Positions 8,442 through 17,244 of a DNA stretch of 64,000 nt are shown in pieces. The DNA lies in the NCBI RefSeq assembly GCF_002899715.1, contig NZ_PPEK01000012.1, positions 28,700 to 92,699 on the forward strand, written 5' to 3'. The first letter of the stretch is position 1. Each line of letters starts with the position of its first letter. The translations under genes were made by a program, and so were the position numbers. The notes below the pieces were generated by a model. That model had not been told where the DNA came from, searched no databases, and saw nothing but the letters and a program-made list of their open reading frames with translations. This DNA is from Enteroscipio rubneri. GTDB lineage: Bacteria; Actinomycetota; Coriobacteriia; Coriobacteriales; Eggerthellaceae.

Positions 8442-10595
8442 CTAGGACGCGGCACCTTCCAGTAGCGGCGTGAGCGCGCCCCTCGCGAGGACGGCAATGC
8501 CGCGCGTGGCGCGCGAGAGCGTGGTGTAGAGGCGGCGGCGGGCCAGGTCGTCGTCGGCGGGGAAGACGCGCGGCGAGGCGTCCGGGACGATGACGTGGTC
8601 GAACTCGAGGCCCTTCGCCAACTTGAGCGTGATGAGTACGATGCCGCTTTCGGGCAGCTCGCCGCGCTCGTCCAAGAGCGGCGGCGCGTCGTCGCCGAGC
8701 AGCGCCTGCAGCCGCTTGGCCTCATATTTCCACGGCACGATGACGGCGGCGAGCCCCTCGGCCGCGCGTGCCCCGGCCACGGCAGCGTGCAGGGCGTCCG
8801 CGTAGGCGTCGTCTCCGAAGGCGCGGACGGTCGGCGGCTCGTCGGCGCGCTGGATGGAGGAGACCTGGAGCTGCTCCTCGGATGGCAGCAGGCTCGCGAA
8901 CAGGGCGGTGATCTCGGGCGTCGAGCGGTAGCTCGTCATGAGGCGGCATTCCTCCACCGCGCCGCGCGCGGCCTGGAACACCTCGCGCACCTCGTCGAAC
9001 GTGGCCGTGTCGGGCACGATGGCCTGGTTCGGGTCGCCCAGCAGTAGAAAGTGTGCGCGACGGAAGTAGCGCGCGAGCACGGCCAGCTGGGCGGCGGTGT
9101 AGTCCTGCACCTCGTCCACCATCACGTACTTGGCGTCCGGGTTGCCGAGGCCCGTGAGCGCCATCTTCAGGTAGAGCCACTCGAGCGGCGCGAGGCCGTC
9201 GGTTTCGAGGAGTCGCATGCCGATTCGGTCGATGCGCAGCCAGGCGTCGTTCTCCACGGCGGCGAAGGCGTCGGCGTAGCGGTCGGTCAGGTAGCGCAGG
9301 GCGAGCGCGCGCTCCTCCTGCTCGTCGGTCGGCGCGATGAACTCGCCGAAGATGCGCAGCTGCTCGTCGGCCTCGAGGGCCTCCAGCTCGTCGAGCGCCT
9401 CGTCGGTTCCGGCCATCTGCTTCAGGCGGCTCTCCAGGCGCGCGTGCAGCTCCTCGCGCATGAGCGTGATGCGATGCGGGCCGGCGGGGATGCGGCCGAG
9501 CTTCTCTGCCAGCTTGCTGATCTGGTCGGCGGCGATGAGGCGCTTCTCGCCGACGCGGACGTCCTTGAAGTCGTTCGCGTCGAACTCGAACGATTCGACA
9601 GCCCGGTCGATGCGCGCGAGTGCGGCGAGCGACACGTCGACGTCGCCGCTGCCGCGGTTGGGCGGCAGCAGGCGGCGCGCGAACTCGTTCCAGGTGAGGC
9701 TTTCAGGGTTGTGTTCGCCCAGGTCGGGGAGCACGCTTGCGATGTAGTGGCTGAACACCGGGTTCGGCGAGACGAGGAACACCTCGCTCGCATCGAGGCT
9801 GCCGCGCTGCTGGTAGAAGAGGTAGGCGATGCGTTGTAGCAGCACCGACGTCTTGCCGCTGCCCGCGATGCCGCTCACCAGCAGCACCGGCACGTCCTCG
9901 TGGCGCACGACGGTGTTCTGCTCCTTCTGGATGGTGGCCGTGATGGCCTTCATCTGCGCGGTGCGCTGCTTCGAGAGCGACGCGAGCAAGAGCGAGTCCT
10001 GGATGGCGACGGTGGTGTCGAAGTAGGCGTTTAGGCGGTCTTCCTCGATGTCGAACTGGCGGCGCAGCTTGAGATCGGCCGTGATGGTGCGGCCGTCGGC
10101 CACGTAGGAGGTGCGGCCGTTGTCCTGGTTGTAGTAGGTCTCGGCCACCGGCGAGCGCCAGTCCACCACGAGGCGGCGGTAGTTCTCGTCCGAGATGCCG
10201 GCCGTGCCGATGTAGAGCTCCTTGGGTTCCTGCCCGGGCTTGAACTGCAAGGCGACCTTGGCGAAGTAGGGCTGCTTGAGCAGGAGCTCCACCTTGGCGA
10301 GCTCGGCGGCGTCGGCGTCCTGCGCGAGGTTGTACCCGTCGATCACGCGGTTCATGGCCGCGAAGTCCGCGTAGGTCTCCATCGCGTCGGCGTAGGTGGC
10401 GAAGTTGGGCGCGAGCTCCTCGGCCATCGCCTTCTTGTCGGCCGCCGCCTCGCGCTGCGCGCGCTCCATCTTGCGCACGAGGGCGCGTCCGATCTGCTGG
10501 AGCTTCGCGTAAGTTTCAGCGAGGTGACTCTGCTCCTGGTCGAAGACGGGATCGGCGCTGTCGTCGGCGGGGTTCTGGAAGGGTTCGGTCGGCAC
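8442..10595 (-). CDS. HelD-type UvrD-like helicase
   Basis: The 717-aa protein has an N-terminal coiled-coil arm followed by 'VDWRSPVAETYYNQD' and 'VSGIAGSGKTSVLLQR' (Walker A near residue 245). 'YVMVDEVQDYT' and a C-terminal 'LITLKLAKGLEFDHVIV...LYTTLSRAT' complete the SF1A set. This is the HelD family, which removes stalled RNA polymerase from DNA. I start it at GTG 10595 because AAGGAG lies 6 nt upstream; an in-frame extension to 10901 has no homology. Convergent with the preceding helicase gene. Confidence 0.85.
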   Translation of the reverse strand: MPTEPFQNPADDSADPVFDQEQSHLAETYAKLQQIGRALVRKMERAQREAAADKKAMAEELAPNFATYADAMETYADFAAMNRVIDGYNLAQDADAAELAKVELLLKQPYFAKVALQFKPGQEPKELYIGTAGISDENYRRLVVDWRSPVAETYYNQDNGRTSYVADGRTITADLKLRRQFDIEEDRLNAYFDTTVAIQDSLLLASLSKQRTAQMKAITATIQKEQNTVVRHEDVPVLLVSGIAGSGKTSVLLQRIAYLFYQQRGSLDASEVFLVSPNPVFSHYIASVLPDLGEHNPESLTWNEFARRLLPPNRGSGDVDVSLAALARIDRAVESFEFDANDFKDVRVGEKRLIAADQISKLAEKLGRIPAGPHRITLMREELHARLESRLKQMAGTDEALDELEALEADEQLRIFGEFIAPTDEQEERALALRYLTDRYADAFAAVENDAWLRIDRIGMRLLETDGLAPLEWLYLKMALTGLGNPDAKYVMVDEVQDYTAAQLAVLARYFRRAHFLLLGDPNQAIVPDTATFDEVREVFQAARGAVEECRLMTSYRSTPEITALFASLLPSEEQLQVSSIQRADEPPTVRAFGDDAYADALHAAVAGARAAEGLAAVIVPWKYEAKRLQALLGDDAPPLLDERGELPESGIVLITLKLAKGLEFDHVIVPDASPRVFPADDDLARRRLYTTLSRATRGIAVLARGALTPLLEGAAS

Positions 10596-10937
10596 GGGTT
10601 CTCCTTGCGGCGCGCATCGGTCAGGTTGAAAAGTTCGCCGAAACATTTTACCGGATTCGGCCGCGCGGGAGGCCGCTGTCAGCGATTCGTGGAATGCGGA
10701 AGGCGTTTGCGGCCTTGCGCCATGGAAATCCACCCGAAAACGCATCGAGTTCCGGTTCTGCGCAGGATTCCGTTGTTTTCGCAACGTGCGCGAGGGCGGG
10801 CGGGGGACTGTGGGTCCCTCCGACAAATCCGACCAGGGAAAACGAGCCGTGCATTCAGCGCGCGAACCGGAATGCCCGCGCGAAACCGTCGCAAGTCGCA
10901 TTTTGCGAGGAATTCCTTGGCGCGGCTCTCTCGAGTT
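10596..10937. other. 342-bp intergenic region upstream of HelD gene
   Basis: This spacer lies between the first deformylase gene and the helD-like gene, both on the minus strand. It must hold the helD-like promoter. I recognise no clear -10/-35 pair, RNA fold or terminator in it. Confidence 0.3.
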
Positions 10938-11348
10938 CTAGATCAGGATGCCGTTGCAGTGGTCTATCTCGTGCTGGATGATCTGCGCGGTGAAGCCGGC
11001 GAACGTTTGCTCGCGCGGTTGGAAGTCTCGGTCCTCGAAACGCACCTTGATGGTGCGGTGGCGCGTCGCGCGGCGGCTGCCAGGAAGCGACAGGCAGCCC
11101 TCCTCGGCCTCGTACGCGCCCGAGCGGCTGACGATTTCCGGGTTGAACATGACGCGCGGCGTGCCCTCGTCGTCGAAGACGATGATGCGCTTGGCCGTGC
11201 CGATCATGTTGGCCGCCATGCCGACGCATTCGTGGGCGTGTGCCGCGAGCGTGTCGAGCAGGTCCTGCGCCGTCTGCGCGTCGGCCGCCGTGGCGGCCGA
11301 CGAGGGCAGCGAAAGGAACGTGCGGTTCGTCATGATGGGCCTGATCAT
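10938..11348 (-). CDS. def: peptide deformylase (136 aa)
   Basis: Removes the N-formyl group from nascent proteins; metal-dependent. Motif 2 'EEGCLSLPG' supplies the metal-binding Cys and motif 3 'QHEIDH' supplies both His ligands and the catalytic Glu. Motif 1 reads 'GMAANMIG' where classical enzymes have GxGLAAxQ, so the usual Gln is Met; I recall this form from a family of short deformylases of clostridia. It lies 18 nt after the stop of a second deformylase gene, so the two probably form an operon. A downstream ATG (MTNRTF) is an alternative start. Confidence 0.85.
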   Translation of the reverse strand: MIRPIMTNRTFLSLPSSAATAADAQTAQDLLDTLAAHAHECVGMAANMIGTAKRIIVFDDEGTPRVMFNPEIVSRSGAYEAEEGCLSLPGSRRATRHRTIKVRFEDRDFQPREQTFAGFTAQIIQHEIDHCNGILI

Positions 11349-11366
11349 TGCGATGCGCCTGGGATC

Positions 11367-11786
11367 TTAAACCAGCTTGCCCTTGCAGTGGTCGATCATG
11401 TGCTGGATAAGCTCGGCGGTCCAGCCGGCGAAGTCGCGCTTGCGGCTGACGAGGGCACCGTCCACCAGTTCTTCGTAGACCACCTTTATGCGCTCGAAGC
11501 GCGTCACCTTCGATTCGGCCTCCAGTGTGAGGCAGCCTTCGACGGTCTTGTACGCGCCGAGCGCCTGCTTGAGAACCGGGTTGTACATGACGTGCGGCTG
11601 CTCGTCCTCGTCGTGGTAGACGACGACGGCCTTCGCCACGCCGATTTGGTTGGCGGCCAGGCACGCCGCCTCGTCGAGCGAGGCGAGGGTGTCGAGCAGG
11701 TCCTGCGCCACGGCGGCGTCCTCGGCGGTGGCGGGCTCGCACGGCTGCGAGAGGAAGGCTTCGTCGGTCACGAGTTCTTTGATCAT
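11367..11786 (-). CDS. peptide deformylase-like protein lacking the catalytic Glu
   Basis: This 139-aa protein is a clear paralog of its downstream neighbour. Motif 1 'CLAANQIG' keeps the Gln; motif 2 is 'EGCLTL', with the metal Cys kept. Motif 3 reads 'QHMIDH' rather than HEIDH, so the general-base Glu is Met while both metal His remain. It can probably bind metal but is unlikely to deformylate by the standard mechanism. AAGGGAG precedes the ATG. First gene of the pair. Confidence 0.8.
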   Translation of the reverse strand: MIKELVTDEAFLSQPCEPATAEDAAVAQDLLDTLASLDEAACLAANQIGVAKAVVVYHDEDEQPHVMYNPVLKQALGAYKTVEGCLTLEAESKVTRFERIKVVYEELVDGALVSRKRDFAGWTAELIQHMIDHCKGKLV

Positions 11787-11957
11787 GATGCTCCCTTGCG
11801 GATAGAGGTCTCGTTCTTCTGCGTCGCCGCCCAGGCGCCGCTTCGGTGTCGGTCATTCTATCACGAAGATGCCAAGCGAGCTTTTTCGTCATCGTGCCGC
11901 AAGGGCTTGAGATGCATAAGCTTCAACTGTCGAAAGTGCTAATATAAGAGTCTTTTC

Positions 11958-11992
11958 TTGCTCTTTCAATAGAAAAGGCTATTATAGTGGCT
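11958..11992 (+). promoter_or_regulatory. promoter for hipBA, giving a leaderless mRNA
   Basis: TTGCTC (11958-11963) and TATTAT (11980-11985) are separated by 16 bp. Transcription would start at about 11992-11993, which is the ATG of the XRE gene, and no ribosome binding site precedes it. CTTTT and AAAAG arms flank the -35 region and could be part of an autoregulatory operator. Confidence 0.5.
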
Positions 11993-12274
11993 ATGATTGA
12001 TTTCGAGCAAAAGACCCCAGGAGAAATCGCCCTCTCGATTGCGGAGCGTGTTCGGGCGCGTCGGAAAGAGCTCGGGCTCACGCAGAAGCAGCTGAGCGCA
12101 AAAGCTGGCATGTCGCTCGCCTCGTACAAACGCTTCGAGCAGAAGGGCTTGATCGCCTTCGACGCGCTGATCCGCATCGCCATCGCGCTTGGTAGCGAGG
12201 ACGACTTCGACGGGCTGTTCGCGCAGCGCGGTTACGCGTCGATCGAGGAGGTCATCCGTGGCAAGCGCCGTTGA
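11993..12274 (+). CDS. hipB: HipB-like XRE antitoxin/regulator
   Basis: The 93-aa protein holds one helix-turn-helix of the XRE/Cro family ('RRKELGLTQKQLSAKAGMSL', residues about 22-41). HipB proteins bind their own promoter and neutralise HipA. The gene overlaps the following hipA-like gene by 17 bp, typical of the pair. A GTG at 11987 is a possible earlier start, but the predicted transcription start favours ATG 11993. Confidence 0.8.
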   Translation: MIDFEQKTPGEIALSIAERVRARRKELGLTQKQLSAKAGMSLASYKRFEQKGLIAFDALIRIAIALGSEDDFDGLFAQRGYASIEEVIRGKRR

Positions 12275-13436
12275 CAAGCGGTCAGTCGGGCCTTTCGAGG
12301 ACATCGATCTTGATGTGAGGTCGCTGATCGTCTCGTTGAGGAGCGCGCCGGTGGGAACGCTCGCGCAGACCGAGGACGGCGTGCTCGCGTTCCAGTACGC
12401 CGACTCCTGGATCGAGGGCGGATTCTCCCTGAGCCCGTTCAGCTTGCCGCTCGAACGGAGGGTGTTCGTGGCAAAGCCGCATCCTCTGGGCGGCGTGTAC
12501 GGCGCGTTCGACGACAGCCTGCCCGACGGCTGGGGAAGGCTCCTCGTGGATCGAACGTTGCGGGAGCATGGAGTCGACCCCTTCTCAGTGGGGCCGCTCG
12601 CACGCCTGGCCATCGTGGGGAAAAGCGGCATGGGAGCGCTTGAATACGAGCCGGAGCTGCGTTTGGCGAAGCCGTCGGCGATGGGCGATCTCGATGCCAT
12701 CGCACAAGCGTGTGCCAAAGTGCTCGCAACCGACTATTCGGAGGATCTTGACGCATTGTTCCTGATGGGGGGATCGTCTGGCGGAGCACGTCCGAAAATC
12801 CTTACGTCTATCGACGGCGAGGAATGGATCGTCAAATTCCCGTCATCTCACGACAAGGCCGACATAGGGGCGGAGGAGTTCGCGCTGGCGCTCGCCGCTC
12901 GCGCATGCGGCATCGAGGTGCCGCCGGTTCGCTTGCTGCCCTCGAAGCGGTGCGCGGGCTATTTCGCCATCAAGCGGTTCGACAGGACGCGCGATGGCTC
13001 TGGGAATGCGCGTAAAGTGCACATGGCTTCGGTCGGGGCGCTCTTGGAGACTTCGCACCGAACGCCGAACCTCGACTACGACCTGCTCATGCGCTTGACG
13101 CTCCGGCTCACCGACGACATGGGAGAGGTTGCGCGCCTGGTTCGCCTCATGGCCTTCAACGCGCTTGCGGGAAACCGAGACGACCATGCGAAGAACTTCA
13201 CGTTCCTTTATGAGGATTCGCTCGGCAGGTGGACGCTGTCGCCCGCGTACGACCTGACGCGGAATCCCGGAATGAACGGTCAGCATGCCACGATGATCAA
13301 CGGGAAAGGGTCGGGTATCGCGCGGGAGGATCTGCTTGCGGTCGCGTCGCGTGCGGGGCTGCCGGCGCGTGCGGCGCGCACGATGCTGGACGAGGTTGAG
13401 GGGAGCGTGAGGGAGGCGCTGGGGAAGCTCGGGTGA
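12258..13436 (+). CDS. hipA: HipA-like Ser/Thr kinase toxin
   Basis: The 392-aa protein carries HipA landmarks: 'FDDSLPDGWGRLL' near the N-terminus, 'MGGSSGGARPK' in the middle (the P-loop region of the HipA fold), 'AGNRDDHAKNF' (catalytic Asp and metal Asn) and 'LSPAYDLT' (DFG-like Asp). HipA kinases inactivate glutamyl-tRNA synthetase or other targets and induce dormancy. I chose GTG 12258 because GAGGAGG lies 6 nt upstream, inside the hipB-like gene. All catalytic motifs are intact. Confidence 0.9.
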   Translation: MASAVDKRSVGPFEDIDLDVRSLIVSLRSAPVGTLAQTEDGVLAFQYADSWIEGGFSLSPFSLPLERRVFVAKPHPLGGVYGAFDDSLPDGWGRLLVDRTLREHGVDPFSVGPLARLAIVGKSGMGALEYEPELRLAKPSAMGDLDAIAQACAKVLATDYSEDLDALFLMGGSSGGARPKILTSIDGEEWIVKFPSSHDKADIGAEEFALALAARACGIEVPPVRLLPSKRCAGYFAIKRFDRTRDGSGNARKVHMASVGALLETSHRTPNLDYDLLMRLTLRLTDDMGEVARLVRLMAFNALAGNRDDHAKNFTFLYEDSLGRWTLSPAYDLTRNPGMNGQHATMINGKGSGIAREDLLAVASRAGLPARAARTMLDEVEGSVREALGKLG

Positions 13437-13445
13437 GGGCTGCCG

Positions 13446-13922
13446 TCAGAGCTTCTCGGCGCGCTTGCGCACGGCCTCCAGCGCTGCGGACGCGTCGGAG
13501 GCGACGAGCGGGGCGGTGCTGTCCGGGTAGCGGCCGGGGTCGATGCCTTCGAGCGCTTGGATGATGCGCGGCGCGAGCGCGGGTTGCGCTACGGCGAGTG
13601 AGGGTATGGCTTGGATGCATTGGCGCGCGGTCGTGGGTTTCGGGTCGCCCAGCAGGTGCGCGAGGTCGTCGAAGATGCCGGCCGTGCGCCCCTCGGCATC
13701 CCAGCGGGCGTTCGAGACGACGAGCAGGAAGCCCCGCACGCGCATGAAGGCGCTCTTCGCGTGCAGCAGGCGCGCGAACGTGTCGAAGTGGGCGGCGACG
13801 GCGTCGGTCGCTTCGCTGAGCGCGAGCAGCTCCTTGAGCGCCGCGTAGGCGTCGGCGTTGTCGCGGCCTTGCAGGCGCTCCACCAGGAGCTCGATGCGGG
13901 CGCGGTCCTCGTGATCGCTCAT
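13446..13922 (-). CDS. HEAT-repeat-like protein
   Basis: A 158-aa, mostly helical protein with repeated helix pairs ('AYAALKELLALSEATDAVAAHFDTF', 'SAFMRVRGFLLVVSNARWD') typical of short bacterial HEAT-like proteins. No catalytic motif. It starts 6 nt after the stop of the upstream Ala/Lys-rich gene, with GGAGG overlapping that gene's end. Function unknown; a protein-binding scaffold is possible. It converges on the hipA-like gene. Confidence 0.65.
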   Translation of the reverse strand: MSDHEDRARIELLVERLQGRDNADAYAALKELLALSEATDAVAAHFDTFARLLHAKSAFMRVRGFLLVVSNARWDAEGRTAGIFDDLAHLLGDPKPTTARQCIQAIPSLAVAQPALAPRIIQALEGIDPGRYPDSTAPLVASDASAALEAVRKRAEKL

Positions 13923-13928
13923 GGGGCT

Positions 13929-14483
13929 TTAGCCTCCGCCGTTCTTGCGCTTGAGCTTGGCGGCGATGCGCGTGGCCTTGTCGGCGGCGGCGCGGCCGAT
14001 CTTCGGGGTGTCCTCGCGCACGTGGGTCGCGGCGGCCCTCGCGCCGTCGGACACCGCGTGACCCACCTTGGGGGCGGTTTCCCGCACGTGTCCGGCCGCC
14101 GATTTCGCGCCTGCCGCAGCGGCCCTCGCGCCGGTCTGGGCTCCAGCGGCGACGGTCTTCGCTCCGGCCTTCGCCGTGCGGGCGACGTCGGGCGCCACCT
14201 CCTTGGCCTTTGCGGCCGCCTTGCGCACGTAGGGCTCGGCCACCGGCGCCACCTTCGGCGCGACTTTCGCAACCGTCCTCACCGTGGGCATGGCGCGGTT
14301 CGCGACGCGCTTCACGGCCGGGGGGAAGGGGGCGAAGCGCAGGGCCTTCTCGGCGATGTCGACCGCCTTCTCGAAGGTCTCGGCGTACTCGGCCGTGGTT
14401 TTGGCCGGCTTGCCCGGGTCGCGCGGCTCTCTCGCGTCGTCTTGGGGGCGGCCTTCCGCTGTACCGGGCGCGTTGTCGTCCAA
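13929..14483 (-). CDS. Ala/Lys-rich low-complexity protein
   Basis: The 184-aa product is almost entirely Ala, Lys, Val and Pro, in loose repeats such as 'KVAPKVAPVAEP' and 'AAAGAKSAAGHVRETAPKVG'. It resembles histone H1-like or phasin-like low-complexity proteins, and codon bias alone could inflate such a frame. I start it at TTG 14483, which has AAAGGA 9 nt upstream; ATG 14522 has no such site. It is co-transcribed with the HEAT-like gene. DNA or surface binding is only a guess. Confidence 0.5.
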   Translation of the reverse strand: MDDNAPGTAEGRPQDDAREPRDPGKPAKTTAEYAETFEKAVDIAEKALRFAPFPPAVKRVANRAMPTVRTVAKVAPKVAPVAEPYVRKAAAKAKEVAPDVARTAKAGAKTVAAGAQTGARAAAAGAKSAAGHVRETAPKVGHAVSDGARAAATHVREDTPKIGRAAADKATRIAAKLKRKNGGG

Positions 14484-14597
14484 GGTGGCTTTCCTTTCGC
14501 GCAGGAAGGGGATTTGCTCCATTCATTCTGCCATATATCGTCCCATATGCATAAGTCGTTGCAGCATTATTCGTTATCCGACACTTTCTTGCTTCGC

Positions 14598-14603
14598 TAT
14601 AAT
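14598..14603 (+). promoter_or_regulatory. -10 element of the DUF262 restriction gene
   Basis: A perfect TATAAT lies 56 nt before the ATG at 14659. No good -35 is visible 16-18 nt upstream (TTATCC is the closest). AAGGGGAG at 14645-14652 is the ribosome binding site. Confidence 0.45.
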
Positions 14604-14658
14604 GAAAAGCGATGGGGTCGCGATGCGACTGAAGACGCCCATACGAAGGGGAGCGTTC

Positions 14659-17220
14659 ATGGAACCATCTGCTGCGTACTTGCTGGACAATTTGTCGGCT
14701 CAGTCGCTTCGCTATATCATTCCGGTTTTCCAGCGAAAGTATGCATGGGATGAAGAGCAGTGTCGTCAGCTGTGGGACGATATTGTTGCGGTCGGGAATG
14801 CGGAAAGCGGCAGTCACTTTACCGGGTCTATCGTGTGGGTCCGAAACGGCGAAGTGGGCGGAGACGGTGGAATCACGGCGCTGCTGATCGATGGACAACA
14901 ACGATTGACCACGCTGTCCTTGCTGTTGCTTGCTCTTGCCGATTTCGCACAAGACCATGAAGGGCGTGCACCGGATGGCGAGGATCTCGATTTTTTTGCA
15001 GAGGACATCTGCAACGATTACCTTCTGCACAAAAAGCGCTCGAAGGGACCTGATCGCTATAAGATCACGTTGTCGGAGGAAGACAACGAAACATACCACT
15101 CGCTTATCGAGCACGTGGTCGACGCTTCGTCGCCGGTAGTCGAAGAATCGCAGCGCATCCTGGATAATTACGAATTTTTCCGGTCGCGCCTCTCTTCGTA
15201 TGGCGACCCAAATGCCATTTGGCGCGGCGTACGACGACTGCAGGTCATTTCGGTGTCGCTCAGTCCCGGCGATGACAATCCTCAGCTCATCTTCGAATCC
15301 ATGAATTCGACGGGAAAAGATTTAGCTGCATCAGATCTCGTACGCAATTTCGTGCTCATGGGTCTTCCGGTCGACGAGCAGAACCGCCTGTACGAACACT
15401 ATTGGCGGCGCATCGAGCGCACGTTGCAAAGCGCCGTTTTCGTCAGTGCGTTCGATGAGTTCTTACAAGACTATCTGACCATTAGGAATGCGCCCGAGGC
15501 TATCAATCGCAAAGACATTTACCCTGCATTCAAGCGCGTAGTGATCGGCAACGATATCGACGAAGGTTGCGAGGTCGAGGGTCTCCTGGGGGAAATGCTC
15601 CAGTATGCGGGCTACTATGCGCGCGTGCGTTTGGGATCGGAACAGGACGCTCTCTTGCGAGAGCGGTTTGACAACTTGGTGAAACTAGGCGTGACCGTAG
15701 TCGATCCGCTGCTCATGCATTTCTGTTCTTTGCAAGACAGTGGACGCATCGAGCGCAAAGAACTCGTTCGATTGTTGGATATCGCAGAATGCTACCTCAT
15801 GCGTCGTGCGGTGTGCTCGTGCGCAACTAACTCTCTCAACAAGTTCTTTCCCTCCTGCATTGCGAAGCTTGAAGTGCAGGCTGAAATCGGCAGCGAAAGC
15901 ATTTCGGATATTTTTCTGGCATTGCTTGAGCTAGAACGCGGAACGGCGCGCCGCTTCCCCGACGATGCGGAATTTGCCGGTAACCTGGCGGGTAGGAACG
16001 TATACGCATTCAAAAAGGCGCTTTACTTGCTGTATCGGTTGGAAAATGCTCGCCATGCTAAGAATCCGACCGACTTTTTCACGGGGCAGTTTACCATCGA
16101 GCATATCATGCCGCAGAATGCCTTGGCCCATGGAGACTGGATAGACATGCTCGGTGGCGAGGCTGAGGCTGCGCGTGTGCACGCCGAACTGCTGCACAAC
16201 GTAGGCAACTTGACGGTAACCGCGTACAATTCGGAATTGTCCGATGGGACGTTTTCGGAGAAGAAGTCTCGCATGGTGGGGGGCTTTGGAAACGACGTGG
16301 TTCTGCTGTCGCAAGGGGTTGCCGCGGCGGATGAATGGAACGAAGCCGCCATTCTTGCGCGTCGTGACAACCTGGTCGCCGATGCACTCCAGGTTTGGGG
16401 TAAGCCGGTGGTCGACGAAACGGTGATGGATCGAGTGAGCGCTCAAGCGAAACCAAAGAGCGCCTCTGCCAGGGCTGAGACTTTCCGGGACCTCTTCGCG
16501 AACGGGTTCGTGAACGGGTCGACCGTTCTCGTGCATGAGGGAAGAAACGGCCGGATACTGGCATACGTGACCGAGGATGGGCGAATCAGGATCGAGAACG
16601 AAGACGTGGTCAAGAGTCCGTCCGTCGCGGCCATTCGCAGCCAGCAATTGCGCTTTGGCGGCGTGTCGTCGCGAAACGGTTGGCGTTATTGGCGGGTGAT
16701 GGAGGACGGGAGGCCCGGCGTTATGCTGGATGATCTGCGCCTTCGTGCGGCCGCAGGACTTGACGTCGGCATCCAAACGGAGGAAGGCATCTGCGAACTG
16801 CGTGCGAGTTTTTGGGGAGGTCTGTACGAATACGCTTCCGAATACCCGGGCTTTAGCGATGCCTTTGGAGATTTGAGCGAGAGAGTGCGCAACACGTCCC
16901 ATTACTGCGATCTCTCGTGCGGAACGTCCCGGCGTCATGTGTGCTTGATGCTACTCACGCGGCCCTCGTCACGGGGCGTGGCGGCGCAGGAATGGTTCGA
17001 CGAGTCGGACGCCTATCCGGATTTTTGGAATCGGCGTGCGGAGATCAACCGCTGTTTCGACACTGAAAGCGAGCCTGAATGGGATGAGCCTGGCGTGGGC
17101 AAGAAATCGCGTTCGGTGACGATGCGGTATCCACTTGATGTGACGGATCCAGACACCTGGGAAGAAGCGTACGAGTGGCTTGTTCGAAGAGCTTGGGAGC
17201 TTCGCACGGCTTTTGCGTGA
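14659..17220 (+). CDS. DUF262/DUF1524 (GmrSD-type) restriction protein with RAMA-like and DUF4268-like C-terminus
   Basis: An 853-aa single-chain protein of the GmrSD family, type IV enzymes that cut modified DNA. Residues 20-30 'IIPVFQRKYAW' and about 78-82 'DGQQR' mark the DUF262 NTP-binding/ParB-like part. 'TIEHIMPQ...GNLTVT' near residues 480-510 is the DUF1524 His-Asn nuclease motif. Residues about 605-680 resemble a RAMA domain ('DLFANGFVNGSTVL...SPSVAAI...NGWRYWRV'), and about 695-850 resemble DUF4268 ('ELRASFWGGLYEYA'). Start chosen at ATG 14659 with AAGGGGAG upstream. GC is slightly lower than its neighbours, suggesting acquisition. Domain names after DUF1524 are from memory. Confidence 0.8.
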   Translation: MEPSAAYLLDNLSAQSLRYIIPVFQRKYAWDEEQCRQLWDDIVAVGNAESGSHFTGSIVWVRNGEVGGDGGITALLIDGQQRLTTLSLLLLALADFAQDHEGRAPDGEDLDFFAEDICNDYLLHKKRSKGPDRYKITLSEEDNETYHSLIEHVVDASSPVVEESQRILDNYEFFRSRLSSYGDPNAIWRGVRRLQVISVSLSPGDDNPQLIFESMNSTGKDLAASDLVRNFVLMGLPVDEQNRLYEHYWRRIERTLQSAVFVSAFDEFLQDYLTIRNAPEAINRKDIYPAFKRVVIGNDIDEGCEVEGLLGEMLQYAGYYARVRLGSEQDALLRERFDNLVKLGVTVVDPLLMHFCSLQDSGRIERKELVRLLDIAECYLMRRAVCSCATNSLNKFFPSCIAKLEVQAEIGSESISDIFLALLELERGTARRFPDDAEFAGNLAGRNVYAFKKALYLLYRLENARHAKNPTDFFTGQFTIEHIMPQNALAHGDWIDMLGGEAEAARVHAELLHNVGNLTVTAYNSELSDGTFSEKKSRMVGGFGNDVVLLSQGVAAADEWNEAAILARRDNLVADALQVWGKPVVDETVMDRVSAQAKPKSASARAETFRDLFANGFVNGSTVLVHEGRNGRILAYVTEDGRIRIENEDVVKSPSVAAIRSQQLRFGGVSSRNGWRYWRVMEDGRPGVMLDDLRLRAAAGLDVGIQTEEGICELRASFWGGLYEYASEYPGFSDAFGDLSERVRNTSHYCDLSCGTSRRHVCLMLLTRPSSRGVAAQEWFDESDAYPDFWNRRAEINRCFDTESEPEWDEPGVGKKSRSVTMRYPLDVTDPDTWEEAYEWLVRRAWELRTAFA

Positions 17221-17244
17221 GGGGCGAAAAAAAAAGGGGGGGGG

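Noticed and set aside
10524..11942. 472-codon plus-strand frame across both deformylase genes
   Set aside because: Covers two genes with clear deformylase motifs on the other strand; its translation has no family match.
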